Of a stretch of 64,000 nucleotides of DNA, positions 41,043 through 50,831 are shown piece by piece. Source of the DNA: Sulfuriflexus mobilis (lineage in GTDB: Bacteria > Pseudomonadota > Gammaproteobacteria > AKS1); assembly GCF_003967195.1 (NCBI RefSeq), contig NZ_AP018725.1, positions 1,674,001-1,738,000 on the forward strand, written 5' to 3'. A program made the translations under genes and the position numbers. The notes beneath the pieces are model-generated. The model saw nothing but the letters and a program-made list of their open reading frames with translations, ran no database searches and was not told the DNA's origin. The first letter of the stretch is position 1. Every line of letters begins with the position of its first letter.

Positions 41043-43223
41043 TTAGTACGTTCTAGCCGCATGATTGCGCACGGCGGCGGCAGTCTGATCCGCTACCGAT
41101 TCAATCTTCACGGCACTTTGTTTGAAGGCCGGCTGGCGCGAATGCGGATCCAGCAGACCCAGGGTCAGGCGGTTGACACATTCATGGAAATGAAACGGGA
41201 TAAAGATCATGTTTGGTGCCACGCGCTGGGTGAGCTGTACCATAACCACGGCATCCCCTCGACGTGAGATCAGACGTGCATATTTACCATGTTCGATACC
41301 CAACTCACGTGCGGCATCCGGGTTCATTTCCATATATGGGGTCGGACTGAACTTGTTCAGGTTACCAACCTTGCCCGTGCGGGTGCGGGTATGGAAATGT
41401 TCAACGACACGACCGGTATTCAGCCAGAATGGATACTCTTCGTCAGGACGTTCATTGTTATCGATAAATGGCAAAGGGATCAGCTTGGCCTTGCCATCCT
41501 CGAACTGGAACCTGCCATCACTATACAGACGAGCCGTACCGCCCTCTGCCCCTTCCGTGCAGGGCCACTGGATTCCACGTTGCTGCTCGAGCTTTTCATA
41601 ACTCAGCCCGGAGTAATCCAGCATCCTGCCCCTGGAGAGCTCACGCAATTCGTCAAAGACCTCCTCACTGGTTTCCGGGAAGCGGATTTTTCTGCCTTGC
41701 GCAAAGCGCTTTGCCATTTGGTTGAATATCCACAGGTCTGATTTGGACTCTTCATGCGGTGGCATGACGTTGCGGATCAGGTTCACACGACGCTCGGTAT
41801 TGGTAAAACAGCCCTCTTTCTCCGCCCACACGGCGGCCGGGAAATAAACGTGACTATATTCGTTGGTTTCCACATCGGCGTAGGCATCCTGTACAACCAG
41901 GAATTCGAGTTTCTCCAGGGTCTTGCGGATTCGCGCGGTATTGGTCATTGAGGTCATCGGGTTGGTCGCGATCAACCACAGGCCCTTGATCTGACCCGTC
42001 TCAATCGCCGGGAAGATATCGGTCTGGAACAGACCGCGTTGTTTGGGGAAAAATTCCGGATCAATGCCCCAGTAATTGGCGATATCCTCGCGGTCTTTTT
42101 CCTTTTCCAGCGCCCTGTAACCCGGCAGGCCGGAACAGGATGACCACTCACGTGTACCCATGGCATTGCACTGGCCGGTAATGGAAAGGCTCGTACCACC
42201 CGGCTTGCCAATATTACCGGTGATCAGGTTCAGGTTATTGATACCCACCACACCATCCGAGCCGTGCGTACTCTGATTAATCCCCATGGTCCAGATCGTC
42301 ATCGCCGCACCGGCCTTTGCATAGAGGCGCGCCACATTACGGATGGTGTCTTCATCGATACCACAAATACGGGAAGCGGTTACCGGGTCATACTCAGCTA
42401 CGAGTTTCTTAAATTCCTCATTGCCATTGGTATGTGCATCGATATAGGCGCGGTCTTCAAGGCCCTCATCAAGAATGACATGCGCCAGTGCATTCAATAA
42501 CACAACATCCGTACCAGGCGTGACCGGCAGATGCATATCGGCCATTTGCGAAAACATGGTCACGCGCGGGTCAACCACGATGATCGGGAACTTGCGTTTT
42601 TCCAGTGCCTGGCGCAGGCGCCAGAAGATGATCGGGTGCTGTTCCGGCAGGTTGGAGCCAATCGCCAGCAGGCATTCGGTATGTTCGAAATCATCGTAAC
42701 AACCCGGCGGGCCATCCGAACCAAAGGAACGCTTGTAACCGGACACGGCCGAGGCCATGCACAAGGTCGTGTTGCCGTCATAGTTGTTGGTACCGAGCAC
42801 ACCCCGGGACAACTTGCCCAGGGTGTAAAACTCCTCGGTCATGATCTGCCCGGTGGAGACCACGGCAAAGGCATCGCGGCCATAGGTCGACTGGATACGC
42901 TCGATCTCCGAGGCGGTCTTGTCAAGGGACCTGTCCCAACTGACCTCCTTGAAATCGTGATGGATCTGGTCACGCATGAGTGGCACACGGCCACGGTTTG
43001 GCGTATAGAACAACTCATGCTCAAAGATGCCCTTCAGGCATAACTTGCCGCGGTTGACATCGGCACCTGCAACACCGCGACTACTGACGGCCTTGCCGTC
43101 CTTGTCCAGACCGACTTCGATGGAGCAGCCCGTAGAGCAATAGCCACAGGTGGTGTATTTCCAGTCGACGACACCCTTGTCGGCGATCCTGATGGCATTC
43201 TTTTTTGCACGACCAAACAACAT
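41043..43223 (-). CDS. nasA: Assimilatory nitrate reductase catalytic subunit (molybdopterin)
   Basis: Reduces nitrate to nitrite in the cytoplasm. The 726-residue protein has the N-terminal [4Fe-4S] motif CGYCSTGCSIEV then NRGKLCLKG. It has bis-MGD regions CMASAVSGYKRSFGSDGPPG and TMGINQSTHGSD, then GQCNAMGTREWSSCSGLPG, and the C-terminal NTGRVVEHFHTRTRTGKV pocket. It lacks the C-terminal [2Fe-2S]/BFD extension of Klebsiella NasA (about 870 residues), so it needs an external donor, consistent with the fused subunit next to it. There are 16 bp between the nirD stop and its start. Confidence 0.93.
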   Translation of the reverse strand: MLFGRAKKNAIRIADKGVVDWKYTTCGYCSTGCSIEVGLDKDGKAVSSRGVAGADVNRGKLCLKGIFEHELFYTPNRGRVPLMRDQIHHDFKEVSWDRSLDKTASEIERIQSTYGRDAFAVVSTGQIMTEEFYTLGKLSRGVLGTNNYDGNTTLCMASAVSGYKRSFGSDGPPGCYDDFEHTECLLAIGSNLPEQHPIIFWRLRQALEKRKFPIIVVDPRVTMFSQMADMHLPVTPGTDVVLLNALAHVILDEGLEDRAYIDAHTNGNEEFKKLVAEYDPVTASRICGIDEDTIRNVARLYAKAGAAMTIWTMGINQSTHGSDGVVGINNLNLITGNIGKPGGTSLSITGQCNAMGTREWSSCSGLPGYRALEKEKDREDIANYWGIDPEFFPKQRGLFQTDIFPAIETGQIKGLWLIATNPMTSMTNTARIRKTLEKLEFLVVQDAYADVETNEYSHVYFPAAVWAEKEGCFTNTERRVNLIRNVMPPHEESKSDLWIFNQMAKRFAQGRKIRFPETSEEVFDELRELSRGRMLDYSGLSYEKLEQQRGIQWPCTEGAEGGTARLYSDGRFQFEDGKAKLIPLPFIDNNERPDEEYPFWLNTGRVVEHFHTRTRTGKVGNLNKFSPTPYMEMNPDAARELGIEHGKYARLISRRGDAVVMVQLTQRVAPNMIFIPFHFHECVNRLTLGLLDPHSRQPAFKQSAVKIESVADQTAAAVRNHAARTY

Positions 43224-43239
43224 ACCTGAAAACCTTTAC

Positions 43240-43575
43240 TTAATTCGGACAACCTTCATTCGGCGTCAGGGACAAAAATACGGCATCCCCCTCCAGCTTG
43301 ACCGGGTAGTAAGCCGCACAACCCTCATCCGGGGCCACGGCCAGACCGGAATCGAGATTGATCTTCCAGTCATGCAGCGGGCAGGCCACGCGTTTACCGT
43401 GTACGATACCCTGTGATAAGGGCCCGCCCTTGTGCGGACACTTGTCACGCAGGGCAAATACCTCGTCGTCTGCGGTGCGGAATACCGCAATATCACCCTG
43501 CTTTGACTCAACCACGCGTGCGCCGAGTCTCGGGATGTCGCTGAGGGTGCCAATTTCTATCCAGTTTTCACTCAT
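43240..43575 (-). CDS. nirD: Nitrite reductase small subunit NirD (Rieske type)
   Basis: The 111-residue protein MSENWIEIGTLSDIPRLGAR has a Rieske-type domain with CPHKGGPLSQG and CPLHDWKINLDSG, i.e. both Cys-x-His and Cys-x2-His ligand pairs, so it may carry a [2Fe-2S] cluster, unlike the cluster-less E. coli NirD. ATG 43575 is preferred over the TTG at 43587. It lies 45 bp after nirB. Confidence 0.93.
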   Translation of the reverse strand: MSENWIEIGTLSDIPRLGARVVESKQGDIAVFRTADDEVFALRDKCPHKGGPLSQGIVHGKRVACPLHDWKINLDSGLAVAPDEGCAAYYPVKLEGDAVFLSLTPNEGCPN

Positions 43576-43620
43576 TGTCTTGTCCAATCTGTTTTTCTGG
43601 CCTGTTGTTCCAGAAGATAT

Positions 43621-46059
43621 TTAGGCATTGAGCTGCTTGAGCGGCTCGAATTCATGTTTTTCTGCACCCTGGGCACGTTGCTGCCACGGGTCATCCTGGG
43701 CGAACTTCTGCGAGAAGTGGAAACGCTCAGCCAGTGCCACGCGGTTATCCGCGTCATCGACGATCTGTTCCTTAACATGGGCCAGGCCGACACGTTCTAT
43801 CCACGGTGCGGTACGTTCGAGGTAATGCGCCTGTTCACGATAGACCTGCATAAAGGCCGCGGCGTACTCGAGCACCTCTTCCTCTGTACTGACTGCACAA
43901 AGGAAATCTGTGGCGCGGACCTTGATGCCGCCGTTACCGCCGACATGCAGTTCGTAACCGGAATCGACACAGACCACACCAAAGTCCTTAATGGTCGCCT
44001 CGGCACAATTACGCGGACAACCGGAGGCGGCCATCTTGTACTTATGCGGGGTCCAGGAACCCCAGGTCATCTTTTCCAGCTCGATACCGAGCTGGGTCGA
44101 GTCCTGGGTACCAAAACGACACCACTCCTTGCCAACACAGGTCTTCACGGTACGCAGGGCCTTGCCGTAGGCATGCCCCGAGACCATGCCAGCCTGGTTC
44201 AGGTCATTCCAGATCACCGGCAGTTCGTGTTTTTTCAGGCCATACAGCGCGATGCGCTGACCGCCGGTAACATGCACGGTCTTGACGTTAAACTTTTCTG
44301 CCACATCGGCGATTGCACGCAACTCTTCCGGCGTTGTGCCGCCCCCCCACATACGCGGAATCACGGAATACGTCGCATCCTTCTGGATATTGGCGTGGGC
44401 GCGTTCGTTGATAAAACGTGACTGGCCGTCATCGCTGCCAGCGTCCGGCCAGGCACACATGACGTAATAGTTCAGGGCCGGGCGACATTTGCTGCAACCA
44501 TCCGGGGTCTTCCATTCCATGAAGTCCATTACGCTGCGGATAGACTTGAGTTCTTTTTCCTTGATCGTGGCACGAATTTCATCATGCGTATGTTCGGTAC
44601 AGGCACACAGGGGTTTCAGGTGCGGGGCTACCGAGTAGTCACCACCAACAGTATGCGCGAGCAGGCTCTCGACGAGACCCGTACAGGAGCCACAGGAACT
44701 CGAAGCCTTGGTGTGCGCACGCACGTCTTCAAGCGTAAAGAGTTTCTTGTCGGTAATGGCCTTGACGATGTCACCCTTGCAAACACCGTTACAACCACAG
44801 ATTTCGGCACTGTCGGCCATCATGGCAATACGGTTCTCATCACCGTGACCCGAATCACCAAGATGGGCCTGACCGAAGAGGATATTTTCACGGAAGTCGC
44901 TGATATCCGTCGCATCGCGCATCAGGTCGAAATACCAGCTGCCATCGATAGTATCGCCATACATGACCGCGCCCTTGAGCTTGTTGTCCTGCACGACCAG
45001 CTTACGGTAGACACCCCGCGAGGCATCCTGGAAGACCAGTTCCTCGGTATCTTCACCGCCGGTAAAATCCCCGGCCGAGAACAGGTCGATGCCGGTGACC
45101 TTGAGCTTGGTTGAGGTCATTGAACCCTCATAACGACCAATCCCCATCTTCGCCAGGTGATTGGCGCAGACCTTACCCATTTCAAACAGGGGCGCGACCA
45201 GACCATAGACCTGGCCACGGTGTTGCACACATTCACCGACGGCATAAACCTTCGGGTCAAAGGTCTGCATCGTGTCATTGACGACAATACCGCGTTCACA
45301 GTGAATGCCGACCTTTTCGGCCAGAGCTATATTGGGTCGAATCCCCACGGCCATGACGACCAGCTCGGCGGGTATCTCACGGCCGTCTTCAAGCAGCACT
45401 GATTGCACGTGGTCCTGACCCTTGATCTCTTTGGTCGAGGCCTGCATAAGGATTTCCAGACCGCGGTCTTCCAGCGACTTGCGCAGCATCTTACCGGCGA
45501 CGCTATCAAGCTGGCGTTCCATCAGGGTATCCATGAGGTGCAGCACAGTGACCTTCATGCCCTGCTGCATCAAACCGTTGGCCGCCTCAAGACCCAGCAG
45601 GCCACCACCGATGACCACCGCATGCTGATGTTGCTTGGCGGCCTCGAGCATCTTGTCGACATCATGGATATCACGGAAGCCGATGACTCCCTCGAGCTCA
45701 TGTCCGGGGCATGGGATAATAAATGGAGTAGAACCGGTAGCCATCAGCAGGCGATCGTAGCTTGCCTTGGTACCGTCTGAGGCGATCACCTTCTGCGCAG
45801 AGCGGTCGATATTGATAACCTCTTTGCCTTTGTGCAGGGTGATATGGTTATCGATATACCACTGTTCATCATTGAGCATGATCTCATCAATGGTCTTCTC
45901 GCCGGCCAACACCGGTGAGAGCATAATGCGATTGTAGTTGCCGTATGGCTCTGCGCCAAAGACTGTAATGTCATACAGGTCAGGGGCGACTTTAAGGAGT
46001 TCTTCGAGGGTTCGTACACCGGCCATGCCGTTGCCGATAAGGACAAGTTTTTCTTTCAT
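43621..46059 (-). CDS. nirB: NADH-dependent nitrite reductase large subunit NirB
   Basis: Siroheme enzyme reducing nitrite to ammonium. The 812-residue protein starts KEKLVLIGNGMAGVRTLEEL with the FAD motif. A second dinucleotide motif VVIGGGLLGLEAANGL follows, then a BFD-like [2Fe-2S] region (CGCNGVCKGDIV, SSCGSCTGLVESLL) and siroheme/[4Fe-4S] ligands in KTCVGKEWCRFG and ASGCPRNCAEA near residues 640-690. ATG 46059 fits the family N-terminus; a start at 46071 would add four residues. It is the first gene of the nirB-nirD-nasA-dmsBC-dsrC operon. Confidence 0.95.
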   Translation of the reverse strand: MKEKLVLIGNGMAGVRTLEELLKVAPDLYDITVFGAEPYGNYNRIMLSPVLAGEKTIDEIMLNDEQWYIDNHITLHKGKEVINIDRSAQKVIASDGTKASYDRLLMATGSTPFIIPCPGHELEGVIGFRDIHDVDKMLEAAKQHQHAVVIGGGLLGLEAANGLMQQGMKVTVLHLMDTLMERQLDSVAGKMLRKSLEDRGLEILMQASTKEIKGQDHVQSVLLEDGREIPAELVVMAVGIRPNIALAEKVGIHCERGIVVNDTMQTFDPKVYAVGECVQHRGQVYGLVAPLFEMGKVCANHLAKMGIGRYEGSMTSTKLKVTGIDLFSAGDFTGGEDTEELVFQDASRGVYRKLVVQDNKLKGAVMYGDTIDGSWYFDLMRDATDISDFRENILFGQAHLGDSGHGDENRIAMMADSAEICGCNGVCKGDIVKAITDKKLFTLEDVRAHTKASSSCGSCTGLVESLLAHTVGGDYSVAPHLKPLCACTEHTHDEIRATIKEKELKSIRSVMDFMEWKTPDGCSKCRPALNYYVMCAWPDAGSDDGQSRFINERAHANIQKDATYSVIPRMWGGGTTPEELRAIADVAEKFNVKTVHVTGGQRIALYGLKKHELPVIWNDLNQAGMVSGHAYGKALRTVKTCVGKEWCRFGTQDSTQLGIELEKMTWGSWTPHKYKMAASGCPRNCAEATIKDFGVVCVDSGYELHVGGNGGIKVRATDFLCAVSTEEEVLEYAAAFMQVYREQAHYLERTAPWIERVGLAHVKEQIVDDADNRVALAERFHFSQKFAQDDPWQQRAQGAEKHEFEPLKQLNA

Positions 46060-46125
46060 TGGGCTTCCCATGTTGCACTGACTCGCCGTTGAGCCGTGTC
46101 CTGCTAAATTAGCTAATCCTGATAG

Positions 46126-46141
46126 AGCAACATGCGTGCCA
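46126..46141 (-). promoter_or_regulatory. Sigma-54 promoter of nirB
   Basis: On the minus strand TGGCAC-GCATG-TTGCT, a perfect match to TGGCAY-N5-TTGCW, about 67 bp before the nirB start. Expected transcription start near 46114. Confidence 0.85.
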
Positions 46142-46202
46142 AAATCGATTTTTCCGGTTTCCCCCCTGAATTTCGCACTTTTCGACAGAAATTCCCCCTA
46201 TT

Positions 46203-46230
46203 GCACCAATTTATCGCACTATTTTGATGC
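46203..46230. promoter_or_regulatory. NtrC-like sites between nirB and narK
   Basis: GCACTATTTTGATGC (46216-46230) matches the NtrC dyad GCAC-N7-GTGC with one change, and GCACCAATTTATCGC (46203-46217) is a weaker overlapping copy. They lie about 75-100 bp from the nirB promoter and about 200 bp from that of narK, suitable for an enhancer serving both. Confidence 0.5.
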
Positions 46231-46427
46231 GTTCGCAGTAATTATGCATCGTTATGAACCATCGGCTTTATGCCCCATATATATAGGTGCAGGCATGAAT
46301 CTTTATGCCAGGCATGGAGATTGTCGCTGGTTTAGCCCTCCCGAACGCGCCCTGCTTGTGCAGACCGCATATCTTTACTCTGACTGTTATATGAATAATA
46401 GCCGGTGTTTTTGCCAAATTATAAAGT

Positions 46428-46443
46428 TGGCATGTTCATTGCT
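46428..46443 (+). promoter_or_regulatory. Sigma-54 promoter of narK
   Basis: TGGCAT-GTTCA-TTGCT matches the sigma-54 consensus exactly and lies about 85 bp before the narK start. The rest of this 468-bp gap (46060-46527) holds the nirB promoter, NtrC-like sites and a leader hairpin, and no gene. Confidence 0.85.
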
Positions 46444-46471
46444 CTGGAGTGTGGCATTAGCGAATAAAGCT

Positions 46472-46487
46472 GCCGCAAAGAAGCGGC
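46472..46487 (+). ncRNA. narK leader hairpin with A1/G4 hexaloop
   Basis: Stem GCCGC / GCGGC closes the six-base loop AAAGAA, which has A at position 1 and G at position 4, the signature bound by ANTAR proteins such as NasT/NasR. It lies in the predicted narK leader. A second hairpin or terminator is not evident here. Confidence 0.4.
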
Positions 46488-46527
46488 ACAGCATGATTAA
46501 ATGACCCATCGAAGGGAGTTAGAAGTA

Positions 46528-48006
46528 ATGAGTACCGACACCAGTAAGCTCAACCTGCTATCGTTCAGCGGCAACACAAAGATCTTGCACCTGACCTGGG
46601 TGGCCTTTTTTATCAGTTTCTTTGTCTGGTTTAACCACGCACCACTACTGGCGTATATACGTGACGAATTTGGGCTTAGCCCACAGCAAGTCAAAACCCT
46701 GCTCATCCTCAACGTCGCGCTGACTATTCCCGCAAGAATCATCGTCGGCATGCTGGTAGACAAGCTCGGTCCGAGGATCATGTACTCTGCCCTGCTCTCA
46801 ATATCCAGCCTGCTTTGTTTCGGTTTTGCCTTCGCCGACAGCTTTGAGCAGATGGCCATCATGCGCTTCCTGCTCGGCTTTGTCGGCGCCGGCTTCGTGG
46901 TCGGTATTCGTATGATTGCAGAGTGGTTCCCGGCCAAGCAACTGGGCGTGGCGGAAGGTATTTATGGTGGTTGGGGTAACTTTGGGTCTGCCGCCGCGGC
47001 ATTGAGCCTACCGACACTGGCTCTGATATTTGGTGGTGAAGAAAATGGCTGGCGTTACGCCATTGCCATGACCGGTGTCATCGCCCTGGTTTATGCCTTT
47101 ATTTATTACTTCTCAGTCAGTAACACCCCAAAGGGGTCTACCTACTTCAAGCCAAAGAAGACGGGTGCCATGGAAGTGAGTACGCCCGGAGACTTTTTCC
47201 TTTACATGCTGATGAACATTCCTATGTTTGCTGCACTGGCCCTGTTGACATGGAAACTGGGACCGACCAACCTGAACCTGCTCGCCGCCAGTATTACCTA
47301 CACGCTCTATGGTCTGCTGGTGCTGCTATATATCTACCAAACCATGCACATCTACCGCATCAATAAACATGTGTTTGAAAAGGCCGTGCCTGAGATTGAC
47401 CGTTATAAGTTCAAGCAGGTCGCCGTACTAGACCTCTCTTACATGGTGACATTTGGTTCGGAGCTGGCCGTGGTCTCCATGCTGCCCCTGTTCTTCCTCG
47501 ATACCTTTGACCTGGGTATGGTTGAGGCTGGCCTGCTCGCCTCCGGTTATGCCTTCATGAACCTCGTCGCCAGACCCGGTGGCGGCCTGATCAGTGACAA
47601 GTTCGGCCGTCGCAAGACCCTGTTGATCCTGCTGGCTGGATTGGCCATTGGCTACTATATGATGAGCCAGATAGATTCCAGCTGGAATTTATTCCTGGCC
47701 GTGGTCATTACCATGGTCTGCTCATTCTTTGTCCAATCGGGTGAAGGTGCCGTATTTGCTATGGTGCCACTGGTGAAACGTCGCATGACAGGCCAGGTCG
47801 CCGGCATGGCGGGCGCCTACGGCAGTGTAGGGGCCGTGAGCTTTCTGACCATCCTCTCCTTTGTTTCACCACAAATATTCTTCCTGGTGATCGCTGCATC
47901 CGCTGTGGTGGTTCTGGCCATCGTCTTCTTGTTCCTCGAAGAACCACGTGGCGAGATGGCCGAGGTGTTGCCGGATGGCACTGTGCAGATGATTGAAGTA
48001 GAGTAA
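46528..48006 (+). CDS. narK: NarK/NasA-type MFS nitrate/nitrite transporter
   Basis: The 492-residue protein has about 12 transmembrane helices. It has the nitrate-porter signatures [20 protein letters not shown] with the conserved Arg and [20 protein letters not shown] in the second half, and [12 protein letters not shown] in helix 1. ATG 46528 is chosen because GGGAG lies upstream; a longer frame from 46501 has none. It is followed by the phosphatase-kinase gene on the same strand. Confidence 0.92.
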   Translation: MSTDTSKLNLLSFSGNTKILHLTWVAFFISFFVWFNHAPLLAYIRDEFGLSPQQVKTLLILNVALTIPARIIVGMLVDKLGPRIMYSALLSISSLLCFGFAFADSFEQMAIMRFLLGFVGAGFVVGIRMIAEWFPAKQLGVAEGIYGGWGNFGSAAAALSLPTLALIFGGEENGWRYAIAMTGVIALVYAFIYYFSVSNTPKGSTYFKPKKTGAMEVSTPGDFFLYMLMNIPMFAALALLTWKLGPTNLNLLAASITYTLYGLLVLLYIYQTMHIYRINKHVFEKAVPEIDRYKFKQVAVLDLSYMVTFGSELAVVSMLPLFFLDTFDLGMVEAGLLASGYAFMNLVARPGGGLISDKFGRRKTLLILLAGLAIGYYMMSQIDSSWNLFLAVVITMVCSFFVQSGEGAVFAMVPLVKRRMTGQVAGMAGAYGSVGAVSFLTILSFVSPQIFFLVIAASAVVVLAIVFLFLEEPRGEMAEVLPDGTVQMIEVE

Positions 48007-48069
48007 GCCTCATCAGCTTGTCATTAAGGGGCCAGCGTCGCTTCACAGCGACGTTGGCTATTGATATAT

Positions 48070-49782
48070 ATGATGCAATCCCAACCTGGCATCCAGTCCG
48101 GGCAATGCAGTGAAGCCGGCGTCAAGGCGATTAATGATGATGCCTGCGACATCCGCATTCCCGATGAACCCCTGCTCAGCACCAAGGGCATTGTTGCACT
48201 CATCGCCGATGGCGTAAGCCGCAGCGAGGCAGGACGTGAGGCCAGTCATGCCTGTGTACGTGGCTTTCTCAGTGATTACTATAGCACCCCGGATTCCTGG
48301 TCGGTGAAAAATGCCGGGCAAAAGATTATCGGCTCACTCAATACCTGGTTGTACAGCCAGGCGCAGAGAAAGTACGACTCTGACCGTGCCATGCTGACCA
48401 CGCTCAGTAGCCTGGTCATAAAATCAGGCACTGCACACATCTTCCATGTAGGCGATACACGTATCTACCGTCTGCGTGATAATGATCTCGAATGCCTGAC
48501 CCAGGACCACCGCGTCTGGGGCTCCGGGGAAAAGACCTACCTTGGCCGGGCCATGGGGGCTGATAGCCACATTGATATCGATTACCGCAGTCTGCCCGTC
48601 GAGGTGGGTGACCTGTACCTGCTCGCCACAGATGGCATTTATGAATTCATCAGCGATAGCGAACTAAAAAGATACTTGCGTGAGGGTCGAGAGATGCCGG
48701 AGGCCACCGCACGGAAAATCGTCACCCGTGCCCTGGAGGGGGGAAGTAATGACAATGCCACCTGCCAGATACTCCGTGTTGACCACCTGCCAGAGCTCGA
48801 TGAAGAGGCATTCTACCGGCAGCTAACCGAATTGCCCTTCCCGCCATTCCTTGAGGCCGGCATGGTTCTGGACGGTTACCGTATTACGCGAGAGATCCAT
48901 GCCAGTTCGCGCACCCAGGTGTATGCCGCGCAGGATGTGGCAACGGGACAACGTGTCATCCTGAAGACCCCCTCGGTTAATTACGAAGACGACCCTGCCT
49001 ACATTGAACAGTTTCTTCACGAGGAATGGATAGGCCGACGCATTAATAACAGTCACGTATTGAAGGTGATCGTACCGACTCGCCGGCGGCGTTTTCTCTA
49101 CTATGTCACTGAGTATATAGAGGGTCAGACACTGCGTGAATGGATGCAGGAGAACACCCGCCCGTCCTATATTGCCGTACGTAATATTCTCGAGCAGATC
49201 GCCGGCGGCTTACGCGCATTTCATAAACTTGAAATGCTGCACCGCGATCTAAAGCCGGAAAATATCATGTTCGATGATAGTGGCCGCCTCATCATTATTG
49301 ACTTTGGCTCGACCCGGGTCGCCGGCATCGATGAAAAACATGCGCCATTCGAACGTGACAACATACTCGGCACGCTGGATTATGCCGCACCGGAATTCTT
49401 TGAGGGTTATGCGGGCAGCACCTATTCCGATATCTATTCGCTTGGTGTCATCGCCTATGAAATGCTGACCGGTCACCTGCCCTACAAACGCGCCCTCACT
49501 GCTAAAAGGCTGTCACAGGCCCGGTATACACCGGTCAAGCACTATACGCCCGAGGTACCCGCCTGGGTGGATGCCGCCATACACAAGGCCGTCAACCTGA
49601 AACCGGAAAAACGCTATACCAGACTGTCCGAGTTCATTCACGACCTGGGCACCGCCAATCCGAATTTCATCAATAAAGAACCTGTGCCGCTGATGCAGCG
49701 CAATCCACTCGCCTTCTGGAAAACATTCGCCCTGCTATTGCTATTCACCAACCTGGCATTAATTATATATATTTTCAAATAA
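48070..49782 (+). CDS. Bifunctional PP2C phosphatase / Ser-Thr kinase, membrane-anchored
   Basis: The 570-residue fusion has an N-terminal PP2C-type phosphatase (LIADGVSRSEAGREAS, AHIFHVGDTRIYRLR, LYLLATDGIYEF, GSNDNATCQIL, about 1-240). A Hanks-type kinase (about 260-530) follows, with the catalytic Lys in RVILKTP, HRDLKPENIM, IDFGSTR, and LDYAAPEFFEG. One C-terminal helix (FALLLLFTNLALIIYIFK) anchors it. The glycine-rich loop (REIHASSRTQVY) is degenerate. Similar fusions recur beside nitrate transporter genes, suggesting control of uptake or reduction. ATG 48070 is preferred over TTG 48061; 48073 is possible. Confidence 0.85.
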   Translation: MMQSQPGIQSGQCSEAGVKAINDDACDIRIPDEPLLSTKGIVALIADGVSRSEAGREASHACVRGFLSDYYSTPDSWSVKNAGQKIIGSLNTWLYSQAQRKYDSDRAMLTTLSSLVIKSGTAHIFHVGDTRIYRLRDNDLECLTQDHRVWGSGEKTYLGRAMGADSHIDIDYRSLPVEVGDLYLLATDGIYEFISDSELKRYLREGREMPEATARKIVTRALEGGSNDNATCQILRVDHLPELDEEAFYRQLTELPFPPFLEAGMVLDGYRITREIHASSRTQVYAAQDVATGQRVILKTPSVNYEDDPAYIEQFLHEEWIGRRINNSHVLKVIVPTRRRRFLYYVTEYIEGQTLREWMQENTRPSYIAVRNILEQIAGGLRAFHKLEMLHRDLKPENIMFDDSGRLIIIDFGSTRVAGIDEKHAPFERDNILGTLDYAAPEFFEGYAGSTYSDIYSLGVIAYEMLTGHLPYKRALTAKRLSQARYTPVKHYTPEVPAWVDAAIHKAVNLKPEKRYTRLSEFIHDLGTANPNFINKEPVPLMQRNPLAFWKTFALLLLFTNLALIIYIFK

Positions 49783-49943
49783 TTCGGCATGGCGGGCGTT
49801 CCCTTGCGCGCAGCCAGGCCATCATCGTCAGCTAAGAAACAAAACAGCCCCAGCAACCTCGCCAGCCATCATTATGGTTATCGGCATAAATACGCCTATG
49901 CTATCGAATACCTTTCCTGCTCACAGAACATAGTCGATGTGCA

Positions 49944-50816
49944 TCAGGCCGCATCCTCCTGTGAGTAAGCGACTGTCTCCTTCTCCTCTTTTTCATTTTC
50001 CCCGGTATCAACTGAAGCGGATACCTGCTGAGCCGGGTTATGCTGGCGGTCATAAAGGAACTTCAGCACCTGGGCACGATAGTGGTTGTACTGCGGGTCA
50101 TCGGCCAACTGCAAACGGTCTCTGGGCCTGTCCAGCTCGATCTTCAGAACCTCGCCTACTGTTGCCTCCGGACCGTTGGTCATCATGACGATACTATCAG
50201 ATAACAACACAGCCTCATCGACGTCATGCGTGATCATAATCACAGTATTGCCGAGTTTGGCATTGATCTCCATGATAGAATCCTGCATATGCGCACGTGT
50301 CAGCGCATCGAGTGCCCCCAGCGGCTCATCCAGCAACAGGACCTCGGGTTCCATTGCCAGTGCCCGTGCAATACCGACACGCTGTTTCATGCCTCCGGAT
50401 ATCTCCGAGGGGCGCTTGTGTAGGGCGTGTTCCATATGCACGAGTTCAAGGTTGTGCTTAATCCATTCATCGGCCTCGGCCTTTGTCTTCTTGCCCTTGA
50501 ATATAGAATTCACGGCCAATGCAACATTTTCATAGGCTGTCAGCCATGGCAACAGAGAATGGTTTTGGAAAACCACAGCCCGGTCTGGTCCGGGCTCGTT
50601 GACCTCTCTGCCATTCAGGATCACTCCGCCACGACTGGCCCGATAAAGACCGGCGACAATATTCAGGACTGTCGACTTGCCACAGCCCGAGTGACCAATG
50701 ATGGAAACAAATTCGCCTTTATTGATCTTCAGGTTGACATTCTTCAGCGCTGTAAAGACACCACCCGGTACGGGAAAATCCATACTTACATCTGAAATTA
50801 CTAAATGTTCACTCAT
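49944..50816 (-). CDS. nrtD: Nitrate/nitrite ABC transporter ATP-binding protein
   Basis: The 290-residue ABC ATPase has Walker A GHSGCGKS at about 40-47, the signature EISGGMKQRVGIARAL, Walker B EVLLLDEPLGALD and switch His ITHDVDEAV, all typical of the NrtD/SsuB/TauB class. A Gln/Glu-rich tail ends YSQEDAA. Its ATG at 50816 is supported by GGAG upstream. Last gene of the nrtABD operon. Confidence 0.92.
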   Translation of the reverse strand: MSEHLVISDVSMDFPVPGGVFTALKNVNLKINKGEFVSIIGHSGCGKSTVLNIVAGLYRASRGGVILNGREVNEPGPDRAVVFQNHSLLPWLTAYENVALAVNSIFKGKKTKAEADEWIKHNLELVHMEHALHKRPSEISGGMKQRVGIARALAMEPEVLLLDEPLGALDALTRAHMQDSIMEINAKLGNTVIMITHDVDEAVLLSDSIVMMTNGPEATVGEVLKIELDRPRDRLQLADDPQYNHYRAQVLKFLYDRQHNPAQQVSASVDTGENEKEEKETVAYSQEDAA

Positions 50817-50831
50817 TGCCACATTCTCCAC

